Positions 55,461 to 63,548 of a stretch of 64,000 nucleotides of DNA are shown piece after piece (position 1 is the first letter of the stretch; every line of letters starts with the position of its first letter). The position numbers and the translations under genes were made by a program. The notes beneath the pieces are model-generated. The model was not told where the DNA came from. It saw only the letters and a list, made by a program, of their open reading frames with translations, and searched no databases. The stretch is from IMG/VR virus record IMGVR_UViG_3300022746_000016, positions 62,001 to 126,000 of that record; one strand, 5' to 3'. The stretch is from a virus.

Positions 55461-55489
55461 ATTATCGCTCAGAATCAAATAAAAGGCAA
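55461..55489 (-). promoter_or_regulatory. sigma70 promoter
   Basis: TTGCCT, 17 bases, GATAAT; start near 55454, before the 65-aa gene. Confidence 0.8.
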
Positions 55490-55508
55490 CAACTAAATGC
55501 AATAACCC

Positions 55509-55529
55509 TACAATCCTGAGGGGATTGTA
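55509..55529 (-). terminator. possible terminator after the glycosyl/methyltransferase gene
   Basis: 8-bp stem TACAATCC/GGATTGTA; the following sequence (GGGTTATTG) has no good U-run, so termination is uncertain. Confidence 0.4.
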
Positions 55530-55551
55530 AGTTGTTGATTTATAAGGGATT

Positions 55552-56880
55552 TTAGAAGGCTTCTAGGACGTGTATAGGGAACACGTCATTCAGGGGCTGG
55601 AACCCCCACTCTGGGAGGTCGTAGGAACCTTTAGAGAGGCTTTTAGAGGGTCTTAGACCGATCTTAGGGTACAGGTCTTCGGTAAGCCACCAAGCATGCG
55701 AGATGACGATTTTAGAGCCTTCTTTTAGGTTTGCTCGGACATTCGTAAAGAACTTCAGGCGATCTTCTGAGGTGCAGTGGTTCAGAACGGAAAAGAGCAG
55801 GATGTAGTCGAACTTACCTTCGAACTGAAAATCTTTCACGACATATAGAGTTGGATTCTTTTCAGAACCTTCGGTTAGCTCTTTTGCAACTTTGATGAAG
55901 CTGTCGTTAAAATCAACGCCTGTGTAGTTCGATTCGTTCAAGTAAGAGATCAGATGTTCACCTGCTCTTAATGGACCACAACCAACATCAACCAGTTTGT
56001 GTTCTGGTTTTAATCCATTATCGATAAGAAGTTGAAGTTGGAACTGTCCTCGTTTATCCCATCGTTCTGCCTTACCACCAATCTGTTGTTTGTATGTTTC
56101 AGAATCAATGACTACTTTGCTATAGTCTTTCGGTAAACAGATAAAGGTATCATCAACGTAGTCATTGTTTGGTCCAGCAAAGTGAACAAGAACAGATCTT
56201 GGGTTTAGCTTATCACCAACAATAAGTTCACCACCGACTCTGTCTCGATATAAGTCAGCCATCTTATCCATAAATCCTAAAGAAGAATCATACTTAACGA
56301 TATACTCTTTTGGCCAGAATACTATGTCATGAGTCTTCTGAAGGTTTTGCCAGATGAATCTCTGCTCACCAAAGAATGGTGGGAACTTCTCTTTATACAA
56401 ACCACTTTTAGAACCTAGATGATAATGCATCATCCAGTAGCTTGGACGTTCTAAGAATTTCTGTAGCACATGGAGGTTGGATCCATCTGCTTTGAACTTT
56501 GATACACCAGAGTTAATAGGTGTGCCGATCTGATTCGTCCACCATCTGAATGCATATAACTGTTCGCCAGTATTGACTGGGTACTTGATAAGTTTCTCTG
56601 GATCTCCGATGAACACTTGATCAATATCCATAATGATAACTTCATCATCAGAAGAAGCACCAATAAAGTTTGGATCGAAGAAACGAAGTTTGTTCCACTG
56701 TCTTTTTAAAAGAGGATCCTCACCAATAGGTATGACTACAATATTTTCGTCTAATCCAGAAGCATCCTCAGTCATACAAATGAATCGAATATCTGGAATG
56801 TGTTTGATGCTATTGTATAAACGATTCACATTCTTTGATGGGTACTTGGTACCATACTTGAGAGTACAAATGTGTATCAT
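55552..56880 (-). CDS. fused glycosyltransferase and SAM methyltransferase
   Basis: 442 aa. N-terminal ~260 residues: glycosyltransferase-like fold with a DxD-type metal motif IIMDIDQVFIG and RQWNKLRFFDP. C-terminal ~160 residues: class I methyltransferase with LVDVGCGPLRAGEHL, TGVDFNDSF and YILLFSVLNHC. It could add and methylate a sugar. It heads a block with sulfotransferase-like and radical SAM genes. Confidence 0.8.
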   Translation of the reverse strand: MIHICTLKYGTKYPSKNVNRLYNSIKHIPDIRFICMTEDASGLDENIVVIPIGEDPLLKRQWNKLRFFDPNFIGASSDDEVIIMDIDQVFIGDPEKLIKYPVNTGEQLYAFRWWTNQIGTPINSGVSKFKADGSNLHVLQKFLERPSYWMMHYHLGSKSGLYKEKFPPFFGEQRFIWQNLQKTHDIVFWPKEYIVKYDSSLGFMDKMADLYRDRVGGELIVGDKLNPRSVLVHFAGPNNDYVDDTFICLPKDYSKVVIDSETYKQQIGGKAERWDKRGQFQLQLLIDNGLKPEHKLVDVGCGPLRAGEHLISYLNESNYTGVDFNDSFIKVAKELTEGSEKNPTLYVVKDFQFEGKFDYILLFSVLNHCTSEDRLKFFTNVRANLKEGSKIVISHAWWLTEDLYPKIGLRPSKSLSKGSYDLPEWGFQPLNDVFPIHVLEAF

Positions 56881-57467
56881 TGTTCGTATCCAAACATTTC
56901 AAAATCTTGTTTAAAATAAGTTCTTACCATCTCTCGGCTTTCATCATCATACATTTCTTCAGTTGGTTTTCTATCTGGATTGACACGTTCTTGTGGAACT
57001 ACAATACCAGTCTCACGTTGGAATGTTTCCATATCTTCCATCTTGAAAATTCTAATATCAGATTTAGAATCCAAGTAACTGCTCTGAAGAAGAAAGTGGT
57101 GTGACACCGTAAGATAGTTGGCTAACTCGAATGTGTTAAAGTGAAAGAACTTTAACCACTCTTTGAAGTCTAAACTTAGAAATTTCTGATAAAACTCAAT
57201 AGACTTTCTTCGCATAAAATGCGGTGGCTTGATATGTTTCTGTAAATGGAAATATGTACTGACTGCTCTATCGTATGGGTTGCGCACGAACGTGAATGAG
57301 TAGTCTGGTGTGAAGTTATGGAACCTACATCTCGCCTCTAACTGTGCATGAGTTAGATGAGATACCATCCACTCAATAGGAAAATTGTGATCAGGAGAAT
57401 CTACAAGTGCCGTACGAATGGATGTCCCAGCTGTTTTTGGGATATGCAGGAACAGAACATTTTTCAT
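56877..57467 (-). CDS. sulfotransferase-like protein 2
   Basis: 196 aa. HIPKTAGTSIRTALVDSPDHN near 7-27 and VRNPYDRAVSTYF near 61-73 are the PAPS-binding motifs. Same length and C-terminal pattern (FKQDFEMFGYE) as the gene at 47239, so the two are paralogues. Overlaps the glycosyl/methyltransferase by four bases. Confidence 0.83.
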   Translation of the reverse strand: MKNVLFLHIPKTAGTSIRTALVDSPDHNFPIEWMVSHLTHAQLEARCRFHNFTPDYSFTFVRNPYDRAVSTYFHLQKHIKPPHFMRRKSIEFYQKFLSLDFKEWLKFFHFNTFELANYLTVSHHFLLQSSYLDSKSDIRIFKMEDMETFQRETGIVVPQERVNPDRKPTEEMYDDESREMVRTYFKQDFEMFGYEQ

Positions 57468-57468
57468 A

Positions 57469-58386
57469 TCAAAGATGTTTAATTGGGATAACTTTCTTTT
57501 TAATAGAAATGTCTTGATTCATTGTAATGTACTGTTTTGTCTCAGGACAAGATGAACATACATCTTCAGCAGTGTAAACAGTCTGCAAGAATTCTTCTAC
57601 AGCAGAGTTATCATTAATATCTACACCATCATATTTTAAATATGGAGCCCACTCTGGATCATCTAGCTGTTCTTTAATAGCTAGCATATCTGAAAGGTAC
57701 GCTGTATGAGAACACTTATATAATTTACCCTTATACAACTGAGGGCAATTAGTCTCGCAGATCTTGAATGCTTTGTCTTTGTCAGAGTTAAATGGATAGA
57801 CTTTATCACCTTCATACTTGATGATATGCCCCCAGATCTCTTTCTTACGTTGCCATTCATTGGAGATCTCAATCCATCCAAAGTCTTGATCTTCATACAA
57901 AGTGTTTCTTCGCATGAACTTAATATTTTTGGCTATAGCTTTCTTATAAAAATCTAAAACCTTCTCAGCAAGATTGTCTCTACTCTTATCACCTGGACCA
58001 ACGTGGACTGATATTTTTAAAGTCATTCCACGTTCAACTAAATCAAGCAACCAATCGTCATGCTTATTAACATAGAAACCATTGGTCAACAACTTAACCT
58101 TCTTACCCTTTGAGATAAGATACTCACATACAGCTTTAGTGCCTTTGGGGTTGAGCAATGGCTCTCCACCAAGAATGTGGAATGTTCTTATCTCAGTTTT
58201 TTCTAGAAGGATTTCTAAGTCTTTGATAAGCTGTTCAATGTCTACAGATTCGGAGACATCAACAAACTCTGAGTGATGAGAGCAACCAGAGCAAGTTAGG
58301 TTACATCCCATATGTGTATGGACATTTAGACGTTCTAAATTTCCACCATACTTTTCTAGTATGGATTTTGCAAGATCGCCTTGCAT
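57469..58386 (-). CDS. radical SAM protein
   Basis: 305 aa. CNLTCSGC near 28-35 is the CxxxCxxC cluster motif, ILGGEPLLNPKG follows as the SAM-binding GGE, and C-terminal CPQLYKGKLYKC plus CSSCPETK look like auxiliary-cluster (SPASM-type) ligands. SPASM proteins usually modify peptides or sugars. It is one base-pair gap from the sulfotransferase-like gene. Substrate unknown. Confidence 0.87.
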   Translation of the reverse strand: MQGDLAKSILEKYGGNLERLNVHTHMGCNLTCSGCSHHSEFVDVSESVDIEQLIKDLEILLEKTEIRTFHILGGEPLLNPKGTKAVCEYLISKGKKVKLLTNGFYVNKHDDWLLDLVERGMTLKISVHVGPGDKSRDNLAEKVLDFYKKAIAKNIKFMRRNTLYEDQDFGWIEISNEWQRKKEIWGHIIKYEGDKVYPFNSDKDKAFKICETNCPQLYKGKLYKCSHTAYLSDMLAIKEQLDDPEWAPYLKYDGVDINDNSAVEEFLQTVYTAEDVCSSCPETKQYITMNQDISIKKKVIPIKHL

Positions 58387-58388
58387 GA

Positions 58389-58670
58389 TTAAGGCATCAC
58401 GTTAGCGATCTGGATTCCTGTACCGAAACGAGAGCTATACTCATTTCGCATTTCTACTGCTGGTTCACCTTCTGATGCAATTGCTGACTTATTCAGATAG
58501 ATTTTACCATCAACGTATGGCATGTATGGTGCCAGTCCTACGCTAATGCCAGAGTCTGTTGGTTGTAATACGATATTAGCTGCGTTGTCTAAATGATAAC
58601 CACTATCAGAAGATGAGGATACATCAGCAATAAGTTCTTCACCATTAATCAATTTAAATACTTTAATCAT
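58389..58670 (-). CDS. Sm-like/SH3-barrel phage protein (93 aa)
   Basis: IKVFKLINGEELIADVSSS...YHLDNAANIVLQP...GISVGLAPYMPYVDGKIYLNKSAI is a beta-barrel pattern of a common phage Sm-like family. Probably oligomeric and possibly RNA binding. Starts two bases after the previous stop. Confidence 0.78.
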   Translation of the reverse strand: MIKVFKLINGEELIADVSSSSDSGYHLDNAANIVLQPTDSGISVGLAPYMPYVDGKIYLNKSAIASEGEPAVEMRNEYSSRFGTGIQIANVMP

Positions 58671-58671
58671 T

Positions 58672-58875
58672 TCATTCCTCTATAACAAGTTGTTCAATAA
58701 AATCTGCTGCTGCGTTTTGGTCTTGGAAAAACTTTATGTGAGTAGTTTCCATATCGAAGCAGTGTTGTGCGACTACCATAATCTGTTTGTTCTTATAAAC
58801 AGATACCTTGAGTATCCAATCGCCACGTCGGACGGTGACGAACGAGATAAGGTTGGGTGATAGTCTTGCTTTCAT
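58672..58875 (-). CDS. small hypothetical protein (67 aa)
   Basis: MKARLSPNLISFVTVRRGDWILKVSVYKNKQIMVVAQH, mostly beta, with an acidic end. A CCTAAATA box ends seven bases before the ATG. Compactly placed; function unknown. Confidence 0.65.
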   Translation of the reverse strand: MKARLSPNLISFVTVRRGDWILKVSVYKNKQIMVVAQHCFDMETTHIKFFQDQNAAADFIEQLVIEE

Positions 58876-58884
58876 ACCTAATAT

Positions 58885-59445
58885 TTAGGTACGATTACGT
58901 CTCCAGTAGAAGTCGAAAGCATTATAATTTGTTTTTATGATCATATCATAAACTGCCATTCTATCTAAATATGCGTCTTTCATCACTGTCGCTGTGGTTG
59001 CTGGTTGGATGCCGACTGTAGCATCGGACTCACCATACTCACTAACGATCGTCATCTCATTCTTGCTGGCGATATGACGCATGGCTTTGTTCTCAGTCAA
59101 GCAGTGCATAAACACTTCCTTGATGCCTTGAGTGCGTAACCAAGTTACTGCACGATCGAACATCTCTTGAGCTAATCCATTACCACGATATTGTTTATCT
59201 ACAGAACAACCAAGTTCGGCATCAGAATCTTTAACTGCTGCGTGACAAGCAGCAATAATATTACCATCAACATCTTCACAACCAAACCACTTTGACTCGT
59301 CATTGAATGAAGAGTGGATGTAGTTCTCTATAAAGTTATCAGAAACCATCGCACCAAAACGTAGGCGACGATCTTCTCCCTGTAGCGATGTTAAATGCGC
59401 AACAAGTTTGTCTTGATCTATTTGAGTTAATTTTCTTGGAATCAT
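58885..59445 (-). CDS. GNAT acetyltransferase
   Basis: 186 aa. IIAACHAAVKDSDAELGCSVDKQYRGNGLAQEMFDRAVTWL has the acetyl-CoA loop QYRGNGLA, followed by CLTENKAMRHIASKNEM, typical of GNAT. Acceptor unknown. Preceded by a hairpin that separates it from the heat-shock operon. Confidence 0.85.
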   Translation of the reverse strand: MIPRKLTQIDQDKLVAHLTSLQGEDRRLRFGAMVSDNFIENYIHSSFNDESKWFGCEDVDGNIIAACHAAVKDSDAELGCSVDKQYRGNGLAQEMFDRAVTWLRTQGIKEVFMHCLTENKAMRHIASKNEMTIVSEYGESDATVGIQPATTATVMKDAYLDRMAVYDMIIKTNYNAFDFYWRRNRT

Positions 59446-59453
59446 AATTGATG

Positions 59454-59473
59454 ATGGGGACTTGCGTCCCCAT
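59454..59473 (-). other. strong hairpin between the DUF3563-like and GNAT genes
   Basis: 8-bp stem ATGGGGAC/GTCCCCAT with TTGC loop. On the minus strand no U-run follows; on the plus strand TTCTTTT follows, so it may be an attenuator or an RNA-processing site rather than a simple terminator. Confidence 0.5.
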
Positions 59474-59477
59474 TCTT

Positions 59478-59636
59478 TTAAGCCATTTTGTTTCTTAACG
59501 CTCTCGCATAATACTGTCGTTCGAGTTGTTCGACATGCATTGGTGTCTGAGGGTCATGAGCTAAAATGTATTCTTCTAAAGTTTGGGATCTATCACGGAA
59601 CACATAAACAAAGAATTGTTTTAGTGCTTGTAACAT
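59478..59636 (-). CDS. small protein (52 aa), DUF3563-like
   Basis: MLQALKQFFVYVFRDRSQTLEEYILAHDPQTPMHVEQLERQYYARALRNKMA. Length and the pattern of an N-terminal aromatic helix, LEEYI..H.PQT and VEQLERQY resemble the DUF3563 family. Its ATG shares TAATG with the Hsp20 stop, so it is translated with Hsp20. Confidence 0.75.
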   Translation of the reverse strand: MLQALKQFFVYVFRDRSQTLEEYILAHDPQTPMHVEQLERQYYARALRNKMA

Positions 59637-60124
59637 TATTCACCTTCGTTTAGAAGTTGCTTGCCTTTACCAGCCTTAACTGGAACCTTCTTAGCTTTTT
59701 GCTCTTCTGGTACCAATTTGTCCAAAGCGATCTTCAAGATGCCATTGAACAACTCAGCGTCCTTAACTTCATAAGAATCACCGATAGCCCATGCACGAGT
59801 GAACGCACGGTTGGCGATACCTTTGAACAAATAGTCAGCAGTCTCATCTACATCAGTAGACTGAGTATTGCCTTTAACGATTAGCTTACCACCGTCGATT
59901 GTTACGTCGATTTCGTTTGTGGCGAAACCAGCTACAGCAATCTCGATTGTGTAAGTGTTACCGTCTTTACGGACATTGAATGGTGGGTAGTTTGGGATGT
60001 CTTTAGTCAAGTCATCATGCAATGCTTGCATGCGTTTGAATTGGTCATCGAAACCGACAAACACTTTGTCGAAGTCTTTGAAAAGGTCTTGGCTAAAGAA
60101 TGCAGGTACGAATGATTTCGTCAT
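59636..60124 (-). CDS. small heat-shock protein (Hsp20 family)
   Basis: 162 aa from ATG 60124 with RBS AGGAG. Alpha-crystallin core with YPPFNVRKDGNTYTIEIAVAGF and the GILKIAL motif near the end, then a Lys-rich tail. A chaperone often carried by T4-like phages, thought to help capsid assembly. The ~150-base leader may hold a thermosensor. Confidence 0.93.
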   Translation of the reverse strand: MTKSFVPAFFSQDLFKDFDKVFVGFDDQFKRMQALHDDLTKDIPNYPPFNVRKDGNTYTIEIAVAGFATNEIDVTIDGGKLIVKGNTQSTDVDETADYLFKGIANRAFTRAWAIGDSYEVKDAELFNGILKIALDKLVPEEQKAKKVPVKAGKGKQLLNEGE

Positions 60125-60276
60125 TTGAGTTTCTCCTATTAAGCGAGTAAGTGATAAAAATTGTCTCCTCGAAAGCAAGACAGTGCTGGTTACTTTATCC
60201 AGCGGCAATTAACGAATGCCAGTGAAATCTCTCGGACGCCTATACCGTAGACGACAACAGCCCTAAGGTGGGTTCT
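60125..60276 (-). promoter_or_regulatory. Hsp20 leader, possible thermosensor
   Basis: Gene-free leader. A run of T about 20 bases before the RBS could pair with GGAGA in fourU fashion, and CTC/GAG flank the RBS. No promoter of its own is clear; suggestion only. Confidence 0.3.
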
Positions 60277-60456
60277 TTACGCTGCTGTTTGGGCAGCTTT
60301 TGCAGCAGCTTGTGCTTCTGCTTCTAATGCTTGTGCTTGTGGGTCGCCCTGTTCTTTAATCTTACCGATCAAAGCTACAACCTCATCGAATGGGTGTTTA
60401 CCAAGTGTACGAAGAATAGTATTTACTTCTGCAATAGTCAATTCAAGTTTAATCAT
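60277..60456 (-). CDS. small conserved phage protein (59 aa)
   Basis: MIKLELTIAEVNTILRTLGKHPFDEVVALIGKIKEQGDPQAQ then an Ala/Gln-rich helix. The first 40 residues are a pattern I know from T4-like phages (unknown role). It lies upstream of the Hsp20 leader on the same strand. Confidence 0.75.
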   Translation of the reverse strand: MIKLELTIAEVNTILRTLGKHPFDEVVALIGKIKEQGDPQAQALEAEAQAAAKAAQTAA

Positions 60457-60495
60457 TTTGTTTTCTTTCCTATGTTATAGTGAAATTCCCAATGT

Positions 60496-60503
60496 TATAA
60501 ATA
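60496..60503 (+). promoter_or_regulatory. T4-type late promoter box TATAAATA
   Basis: Exact box; T4 spacing gives +1 at 60509, the first base of the conserved hairpin. Confidence 0.75.
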
Positions 60504-60508
60504 TTGGT

Positions 60509-60538
60509 ATGGGTCACGAGATTGCCGTCTCTACCCAT
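60509..60538 (+). promoter_or_regulatory. 5'-UTR hairpin, copy 3 of 3
   Basis: Outer stem ATGGGT/ACCCAT with the invariant inner stem-loop. Compared with the other copies the outer pairs change in a compensated way. Confidence 0.8.
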
Positions 60539-60563
60539 TCTAGATCTACTTAGGAGAACCAGC

Positions 60564-61127
60564 ATGAGTATTTATTCAATCTATACCGCTACCAACAAAA
60601 TAACAAAGAAAGTTTATGTTGGTTTCGCAACCAACTTCCATCAAAGAGTACTTCGTCATAAAGCACTCTATCCAAATTCCCCAAAGAAACTATACACAGC
60701 TATACGAAAATATGGCTGGGGTGCTTTTCTATGGGAAGAGATTTATGTTTCTACCGATAAAGAGCACTGTCTTAATGCAATGGAGCAGTTCTTTATAGAG
60801 GAATTTGATTCCATCAATTCTGGCTATAATACCACGAAAGGTGGAGCAGGAGTCCTTGGTGTTAATACCGAAACTGTTTGGATAAATGACGGTAAAAATC
60901 ACAAAAGAGTTAAATTCAACTCACCGATACCAGAAGGATGGGTTCTTGGTAGAACCAAAATTTCTCGTAAAGTTAAAATGTCTAATGAATCAAAACAAAC
61001 TATTAGTCATAAAAACAAAGAGCATGGCGTTTTTGCTAAACTGAATTGTCAAAAATCTCCATGCCCCCATTGCGGTATCTTTATGAATCTAGGTAATTTA
61101 ACTAGACACATAAAGGCGAAGCACTAA
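60564..61127 (+). CDS. GIY-YIG homing endonuclease with zinc finger
   Basis: 187 aa. YSIYTATNKITKKVYVGFATNFHQR (GIY-YIG core) at 4-28, AMEQFFIEEF near 72 (catalytic Glu), and CPHCGIFMNLGNLTRH at the C-terminus as a zinc finger. The true start is ATG 60564 with AGGAG seven bases upstream; the longer TTG frame runs through the hairpin. It ends back to back with regA. Confidence 0.9.
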   Translation: MSIYSIYTATNKITKKVYVGFATNFHQRVLRHKALYPNSPKKLYTAIRKYGWGAFLWEEIYVSTDKEHCLNAMEQFFIEEFDSINSGYNTTKGGAGVLGVNTETVWINDGKNHKRVKFNSPIPEGWVLGRTKISRKVKMSNESKQTISHKNKEHGVFAKLNCQKSPCPHCGIFMNLGNLTRHIKAKH

Positions 61128-61547
61128 TCACTTAGCTTTCTTACCGATATTGTACTTGGGTACTAATTCCCACTGGTCTTTTTCTTTATAAGAGACCACC
61201 TTAATTTGAGATAGCGAAGCCTTTTGATCAGCTTGCGTAGTATTTAGGATCTTTAACAGATCCCAGTCCTGTAACAAACTAGCAATTGCGTTACGTCTCT
61301 CGATATCACCTGCAGTGATATTCGATTCTTTACCATCGAGCGCAAACAATTCCTTGAAGTGCACGATGAAGTACCGACCTTGCTTATGTAAGATATGGCA
61401 AGATTGGTATAGCTTTTGTTCTTTTCTTGAGGCAATCCCGATACGGGTTAGAGTTTCACGAACCTTCAGAAATGCATCTGGTTCAGGCAACGTCACCTCG
61501 AGCATGGACTCAGGAGTCCAGTCGTAATAAATCACTTCAACAGTCAT
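61128..61547 (-). CDS. regA: translational repressor RegA
   Basis: 139 aa versus 122 in T4. FLKVRETLTRIGIASRKEQKLYQSCHILHKQGRYFIVHFKELFALDGK and the C-terminal WELVPKYNIG match T4 RegA closely. Binds early mRNA start sites to shut off translation. Sits in the T4 order 45-44-62-regA, overlapping gene 62 by four bases. Confidence 0.95.
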   Translation of the reverse strand: MTVEVIYYDWTPESMLEVTLPEPDAFLKVRETLTRIGIASRKEQKLYQSCHILHKQGRYFIVHFKELFALDGKESNITAGDIERRNAIASLLQDWDLLKILNTTQADQKASLSQIKVVSYKEKDQWELVPKYNIGKKAK

Positions 61548-61933
61548 GATTTTCCACCTTTGTATAATTTTTCTTTTATCATAATCAAGTGTTCATCGGA
61601 AAGGACACTCAGTGCCTCTTTCGCCTTTTCGCTTGAATACCCATAGTACTCTTTTACGAGTTCTAAAGAAGCAGACTCAGCGTCGGCTTTTGCCCATTTA
61701 CTGAAACGACGCTTCTTCGAAATAGTATTTAGGAAAAAAGAAAATTGCCAGTCAGGTGGGCATTGGTGATGTTGGTTCATCGAGTTTGCCTGCATAACTG
61801 TATCGGGGAAATATCCCAAGGCTCGGTTCACAATAAACTTCACCTTGTTATAGTCTTTAACTGCTTCTGGATCTCCTGCTAGTAAATCAACTTTGGTTTC
61901 GTTGATGGCTTTCACATAGTCGAATGGGCTCAT
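61544..61933 (-). CDS. 62: clamp loader small subunit (T4 gp62)
   Basis: 129 aa (T4: 187). The position between 44 and regA and the pattern PFDYVKAINETKVDLL..DYNKVKFIVNRALGYFPDTVMQANSMNQHHQ identify it. Pairs with gp44 to load gp45. Shorter than T4, as in marine relatives. Confidence 0.88.
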   Translation of the reverse strand: MSPFDYVKAINETKVDLLAGDPEAVKDYNKVKFIVNRALGYFPDTVMQANSMNQHHQCPPDWQFSFFLNTISKKRRFSKWAKADAESASLELVKEYYGYSSEKAKEALSVLSDEHLIMIKEKLYKGGKS

Positions 61934-62253
61934 TTAGCAAACCCAACTTCCTTCAGATTCTCTGGAGTAGCAGCGAATCTTGTATCTGGAAAACGAGATG
62001 CCAGAGAGTCTTCTAACTCTTTACGAGTTGGAGCCTGAGCCATAAACTCATCGGTCTCTTTATTGAAGACATAGTATTGACCACTATGTTGTTCGATCTT
62101 GATATTGATTAGCTCGTCCTCGATTTCTCCAAGGTCTTGGTCGAGTTGTTTCATTATGTAATCAACTCGACGCTTGGCTAACTCCTCGCGGAGAACCCAA
62201 CCCAGAATAAAGCCTAATGCGAAAACGCCAAAGATAGACAAAAAATCTTCCAT
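61930..62253 (-). CDS. membrane-anchored hypothetical protein (107 aa)
   Basis: N-terminal membrane helix LSIFGVFALGFILGWVL (4-20), then a charged soluble domain with QHSGQYYVFNKETDEFMAQA. Inserted between 62 and 44 with a four-base overlap. Unknown function. Confidence 0.75.
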   Translation of the reverse strand: MEDFLSIFGVFALGFILGWVLREELAKRRVDYIMKQLDQDLGEIEDELINIKIEQHSGQYYVFNKETDEFMAQAPTRKELEDSLASRFPDTRFAATPENLKEVGFAK

Positions 62254-62260
62254 ATCAACC

Positions 62261-63214
62261 TCACTTGAATTTACATTGCATCATAATCTCAGTCAGCGCA
62301 GCCATAATGTTCAACTCATGGTCAGCGACGAATGCAGCTTTGTATTGATAGTCAGCTAGGATCAAAACCAATGAAGGAATTGAACCAGCTTCCATCGTCG
62401 AAGCAGAAGTATCGTACAATTCGCGGAACAATGAAACTGTATCAGCATCTGAGTTCTTAGCAACCCACTTACGGACGTTGGCGTAGTCTTTCTCTTTGAG
62501 ATTCTTTACCAAGTCTTTATAGGATTCTTCGTTGAGGTTCAGGAGAATGCCTGAATCAATCTTACCAGAAACAGAGTAACGTTGAAGTTCATTCAACATA
62601 CGACGATAATCTGGAAAGTATTTAGTGACCAATTCAGCCACTACCTTTGGATCGAATTCAACACCCTCTTGTTTCAGAATCTGAGTAGCACGTTTAAAGA
62701 ATGTACCAGCCAGTTGCTGTTTGTCTTTGTTGTCGATTTTAAAGTCGATAACTGCACAACGAGAGTGGAGAGGTTCGATAATCTTGTTCTTGTAGTTACA
62801 AGTAAAGATGAAGCGACAGTTGTTACTGTATTCTTCAATGAACGAACGTAGCGCAGGTTGAACCGACTGAGCATTCATATAATCAGCTTCGTCGATAATG
62901 ATAATCTTCTTAGCGTCTGTCAATGAAACAGTCGTAGCAAAACCTTTGATAGTGGTACGAAGAACGTCGATTGAACGACCTTCCTCGGATCCGTTTACCA
63001 TAATATACTCAGCACCGATCTCGTTACAGAGAGCCTTTGCTACAGTAGTCTTACCTACACCAGCAGTACCAGAGAATAAAAAAGTGGGTAGCTCGCCCTG
63101 AGCAATGTACTCTTTAAACGTCTTCTTAAGTGCATCTGGCAGGACACACTCATCGATCGTTTGTGGACGGTATTTCTCTACCCACAGAAACTGTTCTTCA
63201 CGGGAGTCAATCAT
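62261..63214 (-). CDS. 44: clamp loader large subunit (T4 gp44)
   Basis: 317 aa. WVEKYRPQTIDECVLP, Walker A GTAGVGKTT, Walker B IIIDEADYM and the SRC arginine-finger motif (LHSRCAVIDF) are intact. AAA+ ATPase that loads gp45. ATG 63214 overlaps the stop of the upstream gene region; a TTG two codons earlier is rejected. Confidence 0.95.
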   Translation of the reverse strand: MIDSREEQFLWVEKYRPQTIDECVLPDALKKTFKEYIAQGELPTFLFSGTAGVGKTTVAKALCNEIGAEYIMVNGSEEGRSIDVLRTTIKGFATTVSLTDAKKIIIIDEADYMNAQSVQPALRSFIEEYSNNCRFIFTCNYKNKIIEPLHSRCAVIDFKIDNKDKQQLAGTFFKRATQILKQEGVEFDPKVVAELVTKYFPDYRRMLNELQRYSVSGKIDSGILLNLNEESYKDLVKNLKEKDYANVRKWVAKNSDADTVSLFRELYDTSASTMEAGSIPSLVLILADYQYKAAFVADHELNIMAALTEIMMQCKFK

Positions 63215-63216
63215 AA

Positions 63217-63507
63217 TCAATCTTTCATAAACAAAAATAATGGCACAGAGTTATCGTCATCTGGTTTGAAATTTATCTTACCATTAGTCAATTCCCAAGC
63301 CTCAATACACATATTACGTAGTTGGTATTTGTGTCTGCTCTTAGAAGCACTTTCAGCAAAAAACAATCGCGGGTCTTCATACTTTTTATGATGCTTACAC
63401 CACTTCATTTTAACCTGACGATTACCCCACAAGTCAGTAGTGTAGATCTCATCTTTAGGTAAAACTTTTCTGTCGACCCGAGCAATATGATTCTTACGTT
63501 TATTCAT
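63217..63507 (-). CDS. conserved hypothetical between 44 and 45 (96 aa)
   Basis: Basic start MNKRKNHIARVDRKVLPKDEIY, WCKHHKKYEDPRLFFAESASKSRHKYQLRNMCIEAW in the middle. A Cys/His-containing small protein conserved in this location in relatives as far as I recall; could bind nucleic acid. Confidence 0.75.
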   Translation of the reverse strand: MNKRKNHIARVDRKVLPKDEIYTTDLWGNRQVKMKWCKHHKKYEDPRLFFAESASKSRHKYQLRNMCIEAWELTNGKINFKPDDDNSVPLFLFMKD

Positions 63508-63520
63508 CACAACTCCATAA

Positions 63521-63545
63521 CAAATAAGAGGGATTACTCCCTCTT
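63521..63545 (-). terminator. probable terminator after gene 45
   Basis: 8-bp stem AAGAGGGA/TCCCTCTT with TTATTTG after it on the minus strand; a moderate U-run, so partial readthrough into the 44-62-regA genes is likely. Confidence 0.6.
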
Positions 63546-63548
63546 CAA

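Noticed and set aside
60504-60563. N-terminal extension of the GIY-YIG gene from TTG
   Set aside because: It would translate the conserved hairpin; ATG 60564 has a good RBS at correct spacing.
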